Shown here: positions 11,302 to 20,357 of the stretch, in pieces
Numbering within the stretch: position 1 is the stretch's first letter
Layout of the letters: the number at the start of each line of letters is the position of its first letter
DNA from: Mansonella perstans
Lineage: Eukaryota; Nematoda; Chromadorea; Rhabditida; Onchocercidae
Reading direction: 5' to 3'
Assembly (NCBI GenBank): GCA_037074765.1
Contig: JBAMDO010000028.1
Location: 248,001-312,000, forward strand
DNA length: 64,000 nucleotides
The notes under the pieces: model-generated
Told to the model about the DNA's origin: nothing
Databases searched by the model: none
What the model saw: only the letters and a program-made list of their open reading frames with translations
Program-made: the position numbers and the translations under genes

Positions 11302-14205
11302 GATACGGCAACATTATACATGATTAGAGAACGGGTGCATTTGCACATATCGTGCTATATCATTTCCCAAAAAGGAACAAATATTGTTAATAGTAGTAGA
11401 AAGAACCGGTTTCCCAAAGATGTCACACGGTATATGAGGGAAAGATTTTCATAAAGGTTAGGAAGAAAAAGAAGGTGACAGGGAGGACAGTAAAGAGTTG
11501 AAGAAATTAAAGGAATTTAATTCACAAAGAAGAGAAGAGTCGAAGGGTAGAGTTTAAGGGACTAAGATGAATGAAAAGAGAAAAGGAGATCAGTATCATG
11601 GGAATGATTGAAGAATGACCTTTCTTGATTTGAGATTTCTTTTAAGAGTATGCTCGGACTACCAATAATTGCCAAATATCTTTTTCATCCTCATTTATTA
11701 CTGAGTGGACAGTACTACAAATAATCTACGTTGACCTGAAAGGTAATACAGCAATGTATCTTATTCATTTCAGATAATCTTAATCCTCATATTTTTTTTT
11801 TGTCGATAATAATAACGAAACAGCCTTTGTTTCTTTTATTTGTCATAGTGACCCACTACACACATCAACAATATTTAATGAGCATAAAGAAAAAATTCAA
11901 TTTAAAAAAAAAAATTTAGATAAATTTAAAATTGAAATTTGAAATAAGAATAATCTTTGAACACTTATTATTACTAATTAAAACTGTTCCTAAGTAAAAA
12001 AAATATCTTAAATTCGGTGATAATAGATTTAAAATCCACAGGAAAAAATAAAAAGCGATATGGATAGCCCATTTTCTTCTACTTTTACTTTCACAGCCCT
12101 TCTAAAATTTTCATACGTTGCAAAAACTTTTTCCACTCCAAATTAATTATAAATCTTAAAAGAACGAAGTTAGCAACGGTCATTTGTCCTTCTAATTCTT
12201 CTAGAGTACTACTATTAAAACGAACAACTTTACAAAAAGAAAATGCAGAAAATACAATTTTGATATAGCATATCTTGCGAGGCACTGCAGCTCACCTTTT
12301 ACCTGTGTCCATTAATATGTTATGTAACTTACCGAATGAATACACGAGAAAACGAAGATGATATTTGCAAGGATTTGAATTTGACAGTGCAGAATTATCA
12401 ACTTCTATTACTATCTCTTTCATTCGGTAAGTTAGAAATGGAAGAAATACTAGTATCAGATCAGAATATTTTGGAAGTGAGTTGACTTTCATTAGCGGTG
12501 ATAAGCAGCGTGTTAATAGCTAACACTCTAGAATACGATGGTAACGAATCTTTGAAAAAAAATTGTTAAAATTTAGATAAAATTGAATTGAATCAATCGC
12601 AGTTTCTAATGTGTACGGACATTTTTAAATTTCACTCCTTTTCAGCTTTTTCGTTCAAATAATTATGTATTGCTAACCTAACTTTAATCAGTCTCTATCA
12701 GTTTTTAGTAAAAGCTAATTCCAATTTTGAAACTGAGTCCAGTTTTTTCCATTTGATTATTAATTACGATATTTCAATTCATCTTGCGATCTATCCAAGC
12801 AAGCACTATTATCATACTGCCTACTGTAATCGAAAGCAAAAATTTTCTAACAAGCACCGGACAACGTTATTAGATTTTAATGGGACTAAATGGACTGATC
12901 CAGTTGGAGTTCCATCATTCTTTATCAAAAGAAATCAAGTTGAGTTCTATTTAGCTAAACAACACTTATCTAAACTCAAAACTAAACTCAAAATCATTAG
13001 CTCAAAAATTATCTTTGCCTAAATAATGAATGAAATCTGATACATTTTTATTGGAGGAAAATAATGATTTTTAAACGAAATGTTGAGAACCATAACAGTA
13101 CTGTGTGTCAATATTAAATCTGGGAGGTTTAGAGTATATTTAAACAAACAAGTAAATGAAATATATATTCCAGAGACATTTAATCCTACCAACATAATTC
13201 GGTGACTATACAATTTGTCAATAAATCAAATTAAAATATATAATCTCTTGAGTAAAACGATAATATCGAACGTATGTCATTCTTATCAGCAATTCAAACA
13301 GTTAACGCTCTACCTATCCTAATAGTTTACTTATAGTTTACAAAAGGTACCTGTCATAAATACCAGCGATGATTCCTTTATGATACTCATTGGTCATTTA
13401 AAAACTTTTGTTGAACTTTCAAATGAACAATCAACATATCAGTTGAATTACATCCGTATAAGATTTAGAGTTATGAAAAGCAATAAAGAAAAATTTTGGC
13501 AAGAAGATTGATACGTCTTTGAAGTTTGATCGGAAATTCGGCATATTCAAGGCGATTCAGTAGCACTTAAATTATAAAACGCGATGAATTAATATTCATA
13601 AAGGAAAGAAAATGTTTTTAATAAATGAATTTCTTATGCTTTGCTAATTTTCCTCAATTGGTAAAGTTCTGAAAATTTTTTTGGCATATTACTCATAACT
13701 GCAATTCTTTGAAACGATTATTCCAGAATTGCACATTTCATTTTTCGCTTTGACAAAAAAATTTATGGGCAAAAATTTCTAATCAAATTATTTTTTCTTC
13801 TTTATTGTATTGATAAGCATACTGTCACTTTTTTGACAGTGGCTTTTTTTGACATAACCACGATTTCTTAGTTTAAACCTTGATAAGGTCTTAAAATCCG
13901 TTCTTACATATATTTCGCAGGCCAATCAATTTCTGCTGTCATAAAAAGTTCTATAGGTTTTCTCGCTCTATTTGTTCTTTTGATGCTAGATTGAAACTTG
14001 CCCAGCTATCCTTTTGTGCGCTTTACTTAGATTAAAAGTATTGAAGTTTATTACTGTTTGCTTATTATTACCTCCGGAAATAATATTTATGTTTTTTTCT
14101 ACAAAAAAATTCGTTGGGAGAAAAAAACGAATTTGAAAAACTACTGGTTACAATTTTTTATCTAAAAAAATTCCGAAATTACGCAATGTATTTCAAAAAG
14201 TCTAT
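11302..14205. other. Spacer left of the Wolbachia block, no confident gene
   Basis: It begins with a purine-rich stretch on the plus strand (about 11455-11620). A pair of in-phase minus-strand frames at 12492-12091, separated by one TGA, reads like possible coding DNA but matches no family. A 15-bp inverted repeat sits at 12328-12342 and 12420-12434. The rest is AT-rich and shows nothing. Confidence 0.5.
12091..12492 (-). other. Possible coding segment interrupted by one TGA, unrecognised
   Basis: Two minus-strand frames share a phase: 12492-12295 and 12285-12094, with a TGA at 12294-12292. The right part ends at a possible donor (ACAG|GTAAAA), and the left part could start after GCTGCAG, so a tiny intron or a stop-containing relic are both possible. 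Stretches such as TLEELEGQMTVANF look coding-like, but no family is recognised. The opposite strand carries a 50-codon ATG frame at 12334-12483, so the coding strand is not settled. Confidence 0.25.
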
Positions 14206-14440
14206 CTACCTGTTATTACTGAAGTATTTCAATTTTCGTCTAAATGATTCAGGTGTGGAAAAGTTATAAGAATTTCGCTTGTTCATGCATTGTTTGATCG
14301 CCCAATTTTTTGAAGCATATCGACAACGTTCTGTGGGATTTTTGAAGAAAAGCAGCGGCTTCAATACTATAATAAAGGCGAAAGTTGTCATGCAGTTTTT
14401 TTCGTTTCTGTTGGATGACGTTATAACTTTTATAGGAAAG
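14206..14440 (-). other. Left edge of the Wolbachia-derived block, source gene not identified
   Basis: This stretch abuts the tRNA-Cys relic and has overlapping open minus-strand frames. It is probably part of the same bacterial insertion, because it lacks the host splice-site pattern, but I could not name a source gene. The true left border of the insertion is therefore uncertain. Confidence 0.35.
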
Positions 14441-14560
14441 GCCAGGGTCGGAATTGAATCGTACAGAAGGATCTGCAGTCCTCCAGGAAGAGACCGAACC
14501 GGAATTAAACCGGTATAGAAGAGTTTGCAATCCTCCATATAAGCCATCTGTCGCCCAGCC
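14441..14560 (-). pseudogene. Wolbachia-type tRNA-Cys(GCA) relic with an internal duplication
   Basis: On the minus strand, 14560-14491 reads as a bacterial tRNA-Cys: 5' acceptor GGCTGGG, an anticodon loop TTGCAAA with GCA, and a T-arm CCGGTTTAATTCCGG. A second anticodon-to-3' half follows at 14490-14441, with loop CTGCAGA, T-loop ATTCAATTCC and a 3' acceptor part close to CCTGGCC. The second half pairs better with the 5' acceptor of the first, so the simplest reading is one tRNA gene with its anticodon and T arms duplicated in tandem. Mismatched stems mean it is unlikely to fold or function. Confidence 0.6.
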
Positions 14561-14594
14561 GCTCGTTGCAAGGTGTTAGTTGCAAAGTGCCCAA

Positions 14595-15345
14595 TGGTTA
14601 CCAGCACCTTCTTGCTTAATTTCTTTTGCTCTTGCACATATCACTGATCGATTTCGACTCGCCACCAGAAAAACCTATTATTCTTTTTGCTACAAAACAA
14701 GATTTCTTCACATATTCAATTATTTTGATTAACCATTCAATATTTCCCACTTCTACTTTTTCTTTTTCCAATTGGTTAGTAGAAAGTTTTACTTTTATTA
14801 TGTTACCACCGAGCAAAGCTGCTATGTCCTGACGCAGCATAAGCAATAAGATCACCTGCTGTTTCACCCTCTTCAGAAATCCCTCACCTCGTGGGTAAGA
14901 CCATTGCACCACTGCAAGCCCGCAGGACTTAGCCTTAGTTATGATTTCGCGAGCCTCTTCTATCATACAAAACACTTAGCAGAATCAGAATATATGGTAA
15001 ATCCAATGGTTATGCAGCTCAAACATAGCGCATCTTTCATAGAAGCGATTATTGCTTGATCAGAAGTTAGACTTTTTGAATGCAAAAAATTGGAGCTATT
15101 AAGTTTTAGAATAAGTGGAAGCATTCCAGCATAAGTTGAAGCGCTCAAATGAAGCAGCATATGCACTTATTCCTGAGTCAAGTGCAATTTGAAAATGATA
15201 ATGTGGGTCTTAAGCTCCACAGGAAGAATCACCAATTTGTCAGTGCCATCAAGTTTTCCATGCATGAGAATATGGATGAGGTTTGCTTTTTACCTCAAGA
15301 CTTTCATTTTTGCAGTAACTTAGAATTTGCTTTACTTTATCGCTT
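14595..15345 (-). pseudogene. Class I fructose-bisphosphate aldolase relic (Wolbachia-derived)
   Basis: Degraded copy of a bacterial class I (DhnA-type) aldolase, the glycolytic enzyme that splits fructose 1,6-bisphosphate. Fragments occur in the right order on the minus strand but in different frames: KLVILPV near 15225, HYHFQIALDSGISAYAA near 15165, GMLPLILKLNSSNFLHS near 15100, IGFTIY near 14995, GLAVVQWSYPRG near 14900, IAALLGGNIIKVKL near 14810 and FSGGESKSISD near 14665. A segment after LVILPV is missing. Frameshifts and stops rule out a product. The bacterial origin follows from the family type, the absence of introns and the neighbours. Confidence 0.85.
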
Positions 15346-15479
15346 ATTATCCACTATAACTCAAATTAGATTTAAAAAAATAAATTGTAACAAAGATGAA
15401 ACTCAATACAAGAATTTTAAGTTATACCAAAAGCAAATTTTATTTTCTTTTTTATCCATGTAAATTCCCAGCTTTTTTC

Positions 15480-16205
15480 CTTTAATTAGTCGACGGTTCA
15501 GTTTTTCTTCAACTAAGTGATTTTTTGTTTCCTTCTCGACCAGTTTCTCTAGTAGGTATGCCCCACCTTGGAGTAAACTCTTTGTGAAGATAGCACTTTA
15601 CTTCATTTTCCACTAAATAGCCTATGCTTTTCTGTATGAATTGTTTCCTCAGCTCCTGAATGAATTATCCACAATGTACAAAATCACGTCCATATCTAAG
15701 TCAGAAAAGGAAATAACTGCATCAAGATGATTATAAAATTCATGGCAAAAAACCCGTTCAATTGCTTTTCCGCTATCAGTGATGTTAAAATTTTTACGTC
15801 CAAAGCCGATAGAGCTTTTGCTGCAATTTGCGGAAATTGGAAGGTGCATTGATGTTAAATCGCCTTTACCATGAATGTTCGTTTTTGTGTTAACATTTGC
15901 TCAATTTTTTATTAGCAATCTCGTTATTTCTAGTTGTTTGCGTCCGATAGCAATGTGCAGTGGCGTATGATTGCGTTCGTAATTATCATTAACATTTGCA
16001 CCATACCTGATCAGTAGCTTTGCAACTTTCAGGCAACATATAAAAGAGAAGGGGAACGTCCATTTCTATTACAAGCATCAAGATTTGTCCTTGAACTAAT
16101 TAAATTCCTAATTAATTTCTCAATTCCCTCTAACTGAGCAATTTTATCTAGTTTAACCCACTTTCCTTTTTCTTCTATTATGTCAGAAAGTGAATTCGAC
16201 ATACA
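15480..16205 (-). pseudogene. Ankyrin-repeat protein relic (Wolbachia-derived)
   Basis: The minus strand carries ankyrin signatures: KVAKLLIRYGANVNDNYE with TPLHIAI (about 16035-15945), then ITRLLIKN, a stop, ANVNTK, and LTSMHL near 15845. A plausible N-terminal part begins MSNSLSDIIEEKGKWVKLDK at about 16202. Downstream, 15850-15650 stays open and encodes a non-ankyrin region containing KAIERVFCHEFYNHLDAVIS, which I do not recognise. Several frameshifts and stops are present. Ankyrin genes are abundant in Wolbachia, and this one sits between other Wolbachia relics on the same strand; the exact source gene is not assigned. The stretch 16206-16546 may extend it. Confidence 0.75.
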
Positions 16206-16546
16206 TTCAGCTATCTCTAAGTTCTTCTGAACTTAGCTTTATTTCTTGCCTCCCTACTCTAAGAGAATAATCTCCTATTTCATTTATTATAAGAAATTGT
16301 GCATAAGTTAATTTATATACTGTAAGGACTATTATTAAATTTTTTATTAAAGTTGTTAATGATTAAACTTTCAATTAAGATGAAAGCAGACCTGTCGCAT
16401 AAACTAAAAAAGATATCCATCTTGATTTAATGAACATATTTCATTAATGACCTTAGGTAGTTGCTCGTCTGTCTCGCCTAACACTCCAAGCTGCAAGGCG
16501 AGCAATGCAAATTAGCGAAGACATATTGAAATATTTGTTTTCAAAT

Positions 16547-16787
16547 AGCTTTAAATACCCAAAATTCAACACTATTTTTTCCTTTATCTATTTGTACGTC
16601 TGCTGGCTTTTTACTAACAGGAGTGTCAGGAAGAATTCTTATCCACACTTTACCAGAACGTTTCAACATTCACAGTCTCAATATGCTTAGACTAAATTCC
16701 ACCTGCTTCTATAGCTTTTAAATCGTAATCACTAAAAGATAGTGTGCTATCACCTTAATTCTCCTTTTAAACAAAACTTTCTATACT
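16547..16787 (-). pseudogene. rplP: rplP (ribosomal protein L16) 5' part, inverted relic
   Basis: Minus-strand fragments match Wolbachia-type L16 from near the N-terminus to mid-protein: GDSTLSFSDYDLKAIEAGGI, a stop, [13 protein letters not shown], then [20 protein letters not shown] and VEFWVFKA. The reading frame breaks more than once. The match ends at FKA (16547-16555), and the rest of L16 resumes at 16788 on the other strand, so this piece is flipped with respect to the operon. Confidence 0.85.
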
Positions 16788-16916
16788 AAAGCTAAGTCTG
16801 GTAGGATATTATTTGAGATTAGCAGTGATATTCCCATACATTTAGATAGATTGGTGCTTGAAAAAGCAATTGCTAAGTTTCCTGTAAAATGTAAATTTAT
16901 ATCTAATCATAGGTGA
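16788..16916 (+). pseudogene. rplP: rplP (ribosomal protein L16) 3' part
   Basis: It continues L16 exactly where the inverted piece stops: KAKSGRILFEISSD, then LVLEKAIAKFPVKCKFIS and a stop at 16914-16916. This fragment is fully open. It starts the run of plus-strand spc/S10-type ribosomal genes. Confidence 0.88.
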
Positions 16917-16934
16917 AAAGAGTTACGATAGATA

Positions 16935-17131
16935 TGGCTGGCATTAGATCAAAATCCTCGAAAGAGTTGCATGAAATTTTTGTAAATTTCAGGAAAAAGT
17001 TTGTTAATTTGGTTTTTAGCAGAAGAAATTAGGACAGTGTAATAATACTTCGCGTTTTGGCTTGATAAAAAAGTAAAATACAGGTCGTATTTTAACCATT
17101 TTAAATAAAGGAAGAACAGGAGAAGAGAATG
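16935..17131 (+). pseudogene. rpmC: rpmC (ribosomal protein L29) relic
   Basis: MAGIRSKSSKELHEI matches the start of rickettsial L29, followed by FRKKFVNLVF. A one-base shift then gives LGQCNNTSRFGLIKK, and the frame later ends near GEENA. It has one frameshift and at least one stop. It sits directly after rplP, as in bacterial ribosomal operons. Confidence 0.85.
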
Positions 17132-17329
17132 CCTAAGAAGACATTTTTTCTGTGGTGTTATAGAATTGAGGTATATAAGAATAAAGTTTATAAGAAAGTT
17201 ATAAAAAAATATAAAAAGTATGCAACACATGATGAGAATAACAGTTGTAAAGAAGGAGATAGGCTTTTTCATACAATAATACAAGCCTGTTTTAACTCTA
17301 AAAAGTGGATTGCTGTGCGAGTTGAGTAA
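17129..17329 (+). pseudogene. rpsQ: rpsQ (ribosomal protein S17) relic
   Basis: A frame of 66 codons begins MPKKTFF and keeps YKKVIKKYKKYATHDENNSCKEGDR in the S17 order. An upstream block is lost (the glycine-rich core is replaced by WCYRIEVYKN) and the end is altered. It overlaps the end of rpmC by a few bases and precedes rplN, which is the normal operon order. Although open, it lacks conserved S17 segments, and no product is expected. Confidence 0.8.
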
Positions 17330-17339
17330 GGTAGCTTGT

Positions 17340-18020
17340 ATGATTCAAAAAAATACAGTTAGAAGTAGCTGATAATTCTGGTGCACGTGAAATGCTTTGT
17401 ATTGAGCAGAAGGAAGTCTGCATCTATAGGTGATACAATTACTGTGTCTACTTGATCTATTGCATCTATAGGTGATACAATTATTATGTCTACTTGATCT
17501 ATTGCATCTATAGTGATATTATGTTTACTTGATCTATTGCATCTATAAGTGATACAATTATTATGTCTACTTGATCTATTGCATCTATAGGTGATACAAT
17601 TATTATGTCTACTTGATCTATTGCATCTATAGGTGATACAATTATTATGTCTACTTGATCTATTGCATCTATAGGTAATACAATTATTATATCTATTTGA
17701 TTTATTGCATCTGTAGGTGACATAATTATTGTGTCTATTTGATCTATTGCATCTATAGGTGATACAATTATTGCGTCTACTTGATCTATCAATCCGAAAG
17801 GTAAAGTCGAGAAGGGAAAAGTATATAGAGTAGCTGTTGTTAGAGTGAAAAAATCGTATCAAAAAATCTGATAACTTTGTAATTTGTTTTACTAGCAATG
17901 CTATAAGTTTTAGTTAATAATCAAGGTAAGCCACTTGATACTCGAATGCTTGACCCGGTGAAGAAATTGCCGTTTGGTTCTTTTATGAAAATAATGTCAT
18001 TAGTTGTTGAGATTTTATAA
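17340..18020 (+). pseudogene. rplN: rplN (ribosomal protein L14) relic with internal minisatellite
   Basis: It starts MIQKNTV at 17340 and, after a one-base shift, LEVADNSGARE, typical of L14. The segment that should read like ASIGDTI..S.KEAI is repeated nine times (17420-17790). Normal L14 order then resumes with KVEKGKVYRVAVVRVKKS, a decayed stretch, [21 protein letters not shown] in modified form, and an end near 18020. Stops and shifts are frequent. Confidence 0.88.
17420..17790 (+). repeat. 42-bp minisatellite, nine copies, born from rplN sequence
   Basis: Unit of 42 bases beginning GCATCTATAGGTGATACAAT and ending TACTTGATCTATT. Copies start at 17420, 17462, 17504 (35 bp, deleted), 17539, 17581, 17623, 17665, 17707 and 17749. 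Divergence between copies is only a few bases. One unit translates as ASIGDTIIMST, stop, SI, which is the L14 sequence at that point. Open frames on the minus strand across the array (17359-17898) are a by-product of the 42-bp period being a multiple of three. Confidence 0.95.
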
Positions 18021-18260
18021 TGAATATAAAATAAAGTGGTGATGAGTTATAATTTTAACTGGAAAGGATAGAGGAAAAGTTGGGTTGTTTCTGGAGTGAA
18101 TATACATAAGAAACATGCTAAATTGAAAGCTGATAGTTCAAGGTGATATACTAAATAAAGATTTAGCTATTGATATATCTAACATCACAATATAAGTTTA
18201 AGATTAGAAATGGTAAAAAAGTGCGTTTTTGTAAAAGTTTCTGGAGAAGTAATAGACTAG
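18020..18260 (+). pseudogene. rplX: rplX (ribosomal protein L24) relic
   Basis: After rplN, the frame MNIK is followed by a stop, SGDEL and, in shifted frames, LTGKDRGKVG, VSGVNIHKKHAKLKADSS, AIDIS and KKVRFAKVSGEVID-like text ending at 18258-18260. The order and content match L24, with several frameshifts. Confidence 0.82.
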
Positions 18261-18271
18261 GTTGATGATAT

Positions 18272-18890
18272 ATGTTCAAAGAATTACATAAAAAATAGTG
18301 TAATAAAATCCTTGAAGAACAAGTTTAACTATTTGCAATATGATGCAAATACCTAAGCTTGTTAAGAAATGCATTAATATTGGGTGTTGGAGATGCTATT
18401 AATATGTATTAATACTATTGGACATACAGACAGTAAACCAATAAATGATTCATATTTAATTGTAGGGCAAAAGCCTGTATCAATGTTTTCCAAAAAAAAA
18501 TCCATTGCTGGTTTTAAAATAAGAAAAAGCACTGCATTAGAGATTGTAAAGTAACTTTGCATGTAAAGATAAAATGTATGAATTTTTAAAAAAATTTTTT
18601 GTAATCTGTAGTTTATTTCTATTTTTATATTTATATTGATATATGTTGTTTTACCGAGAGAAAAAAGATTTTAGAGGATTTAGTGTAAAACAATATGACG
18701 GTAGTGGTAATTTTTTCTTTGGTATAAAGGAGCATATTTCATTTTTAGAAATAGATTACAATAAAATAACCTAGGATTACAAGTATGGATATTAATATTA
18801 TAATTATATCTTAATTAATTAAATAAGACTAATGATAAAGAAGTAGAAGAATTATTGCTAACTTTTAGGTTTCCTTTTTTTTTTTGATTA
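18272..18890 (+). pseudogene. rplE: rplE (ribosomal protein L5) relic
   Basis: It starts MFKELHKK and a stop, then SVIKSLKNKFNY, PINDSYLIVGQKPVSMF, KKSIAGFKIRKSTAL, LPREKRF and [14 protein letters not shown], all in L5 order. Stops and indels occur throughout. The minus-strand frame at 18374-18562 is a shadow. Confidence 0.87.
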
Positions 18891-18907
18891 ATTAAGAGAA
18901 GAGGTAT

Positions 18908-19482
18908 ATGGCAAAAAAAAATCTATGATACAAGAAGAAATCTTTATAGGATAAAATTGCAATTATTAATATGAACAGAAAAGAAAAAAGTTGAAATCTA
19001 TAATAAATAATAAGAATATATCTATAAATGAAAGGTTTGTAGCTCAAAATAAGCTAATTAAAAAGTTGCCTAATTAGACATTCTTCTCAAACCTCAAACT
19101 TCCCAAACTTCTCAAAGCTAATTACAGATTCTTCTCAAACTTTTCAAAGCTAATTAGAGATTCTTTGCAAACTCCTCAAAGCTAATTACAAATTTTTTTC
19201 AAACTTTTCAAAGCTAATTAGAGATTCTTCTCAAACTTCTCAAAGATAATTACAGATTTTTTTCAAACTTTTCAAAGCTAATTAGAGATTCTTCTCAAAC
19301 TTCTCAAAGCTAATTAGAGATTCTTCTCAAACCAGAATTAGAAATACGTGCACTTTTACAGGAGACCAAGAGAGGTAAATAAAAAATTTTTAAATAAAAA
19401 AAAAAGATGAAAAAAAATAAAAAAAAGGATTGTTTTACGTGATTTACGTCTGGAAAAATTCCAGGGATTACGAAGTGTAATT
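18908..19482 (+). pseudogene. rpsN: rpsN (ribosomal protein S14) relic with internal minisatellite
   Basis: It begins MAKK at 18908. After shifts, KLKSIINNKNISINERFVAQ and NKLIKKLP match S14. The array at 19118-19332 then intervenes, and S14 resumes with RIRNTCTFTG, IVLRDL and SGKIPGITKCN before a stop at about 19482. The array sits precisely between two adjacent parts of S14, so it is an expansion and not an insertion. Confidence 0.85.
19118..19332 (+). repeat. 32-bp minisatellite, about 6.7 copies, born from rpsN sequence
   Basis: Unit of 32 bases of the form CTAATTAGAGATTCTTCTCA followed by AACTTCTCAAAG. Copies start at 19118, 19150, 19182, 19214, 19246, 19278 and 19310. Odd and even copies tend to alternate (ATTACAGATT against ATTAGAGATT), suggesting 64-bp duplication steps. 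The unit start reads L-I-R-D-S-S-Q in the S14 frame. Confidence 0.92.
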
Positions 19483-19494
19483 AGTAATATAATA

Positions 19495-19706
19495 GAGGAG
19501 TATGTTGTGGCGATATTGATAGAATTGGTGATTTTTTGATGAGAGAATACGTAATGGTCAATTGAGAGTGACGCACAGAACAAGAAAAGTTCTGTTTTCT
19601 AAGGTAAATTCTTCCATACTGAAAATCTTAAAGGATTAAGGATATATTGCGTGATTACCAGAAAGAAATTGACGAGATCGAAAACGTGCCCGTATTTAAC
19701 GTCATT
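19495..19706 (+). pseudogene. rpsH: rpsH (ribosomal protein S8) 5' relic; right edge of the Wolbachia block
   Basis: Fragments in S8 order in several frames: D-R-I-G-D-F-L, RIRNGQL, VLFSKVNSSILKILKD, and YQKEIDEIENVPVFNV. The match stops at about 19700, within the first half of the gene, and host-like AT-rich sequence follows. This gives the right border of the transferred DNA to within a few bases. Confidence 0.8.
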
Positions 19707-20357
19707 TCACTTGCTTCACATCATTCCCATCCACCAAATTTCCCGCGGTAAAAAAAGCCCCAAGTGACCATTTTATGGCTAGCGGTTTGTACACGAGTTG
19801 CCTACAGTTAAAATGTTACCGGTTTGGATTGTGTTTAAATAATTTTAACTATTTAAAGGAAAATTTTCAAATTAGGAATGGTTTGAGAGACAATTAAAAT
19901 TTTTTTTCTTTAAAATCGCTCATTTATATTTCTTTTTTAAATTTAACTTCTTGTAATGATTGCTATCTTAACCAGCAATCTTTGTATTCTTGGTTTTTTT
20001 TTTTTTTTTTTTTGAAGTTAAATCCTTTAGAAAAGTTTCTCTCCTATCAATTTTAGAATAAGTGGTACTAAGTTTGATACTACTAGATATTGTTCGTTAT
20101 TTGTGATTTTTATAAATTTGATAATTTCATTTTTAACTAACACATTAACTATTTCCACCTCTTTATGACCCATTTATTTGTAACTTTTATCAAATTAATT
20201 ATCACATGACATATGAAGAGATGGAAGATTCAACGAGACTTTTTTTTTTTGCTAGGAAAATAAATTCGATTCTTAATTTATTATTGTAATTAAAATTAGT
20301 TGAAATTATTGATTTTTTAATTTACATTTGTGATATAAATTGTTCATTCACATAGAT
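19707..20357. other. Spacer between the Wolbachia block and TAPT1
   Basis: AT-rich DNA with a long T run at about 19993-20015. No gene was recognised. The last bases (CACATAG before the TAPT1 start) could serve as a trans- or cis-splice acceptor. Confidence 0.5.

Noticed and set aside
14441..14560. Working nuclear tRNA gene.
   Set aside because: The stems are mismatched, the 3' half is doubled and the sequence is of bacterial type within other relics.
14206..14637. A 143-codon minus-strand frame that looks like a gene.
   Set aside because: It runs through the aldolase relic end, the tRNA-Cys relic and unassigned DNA in the wrong frame for each.
15149..15463. A 104-codon plus-strand frame.
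   Set aside because: It is the antisense of the aldolase relic N-terminal part, where minus-strand fragments match the family in order.
17420..17790. CRISPR array.
   Set aside because: Copies are directly abutting with no unique spacers, and the unit is L14-derived.
17359..17898. Open frames of 179 and 94 codons on the minus strand rich in repeated Ser/Arg/His/Asn or Ile/Asp.
   Set aside because: They are the antisense of a 42-bp tandem array; a unit length divisible by three keeps all frames open. No start context or family.
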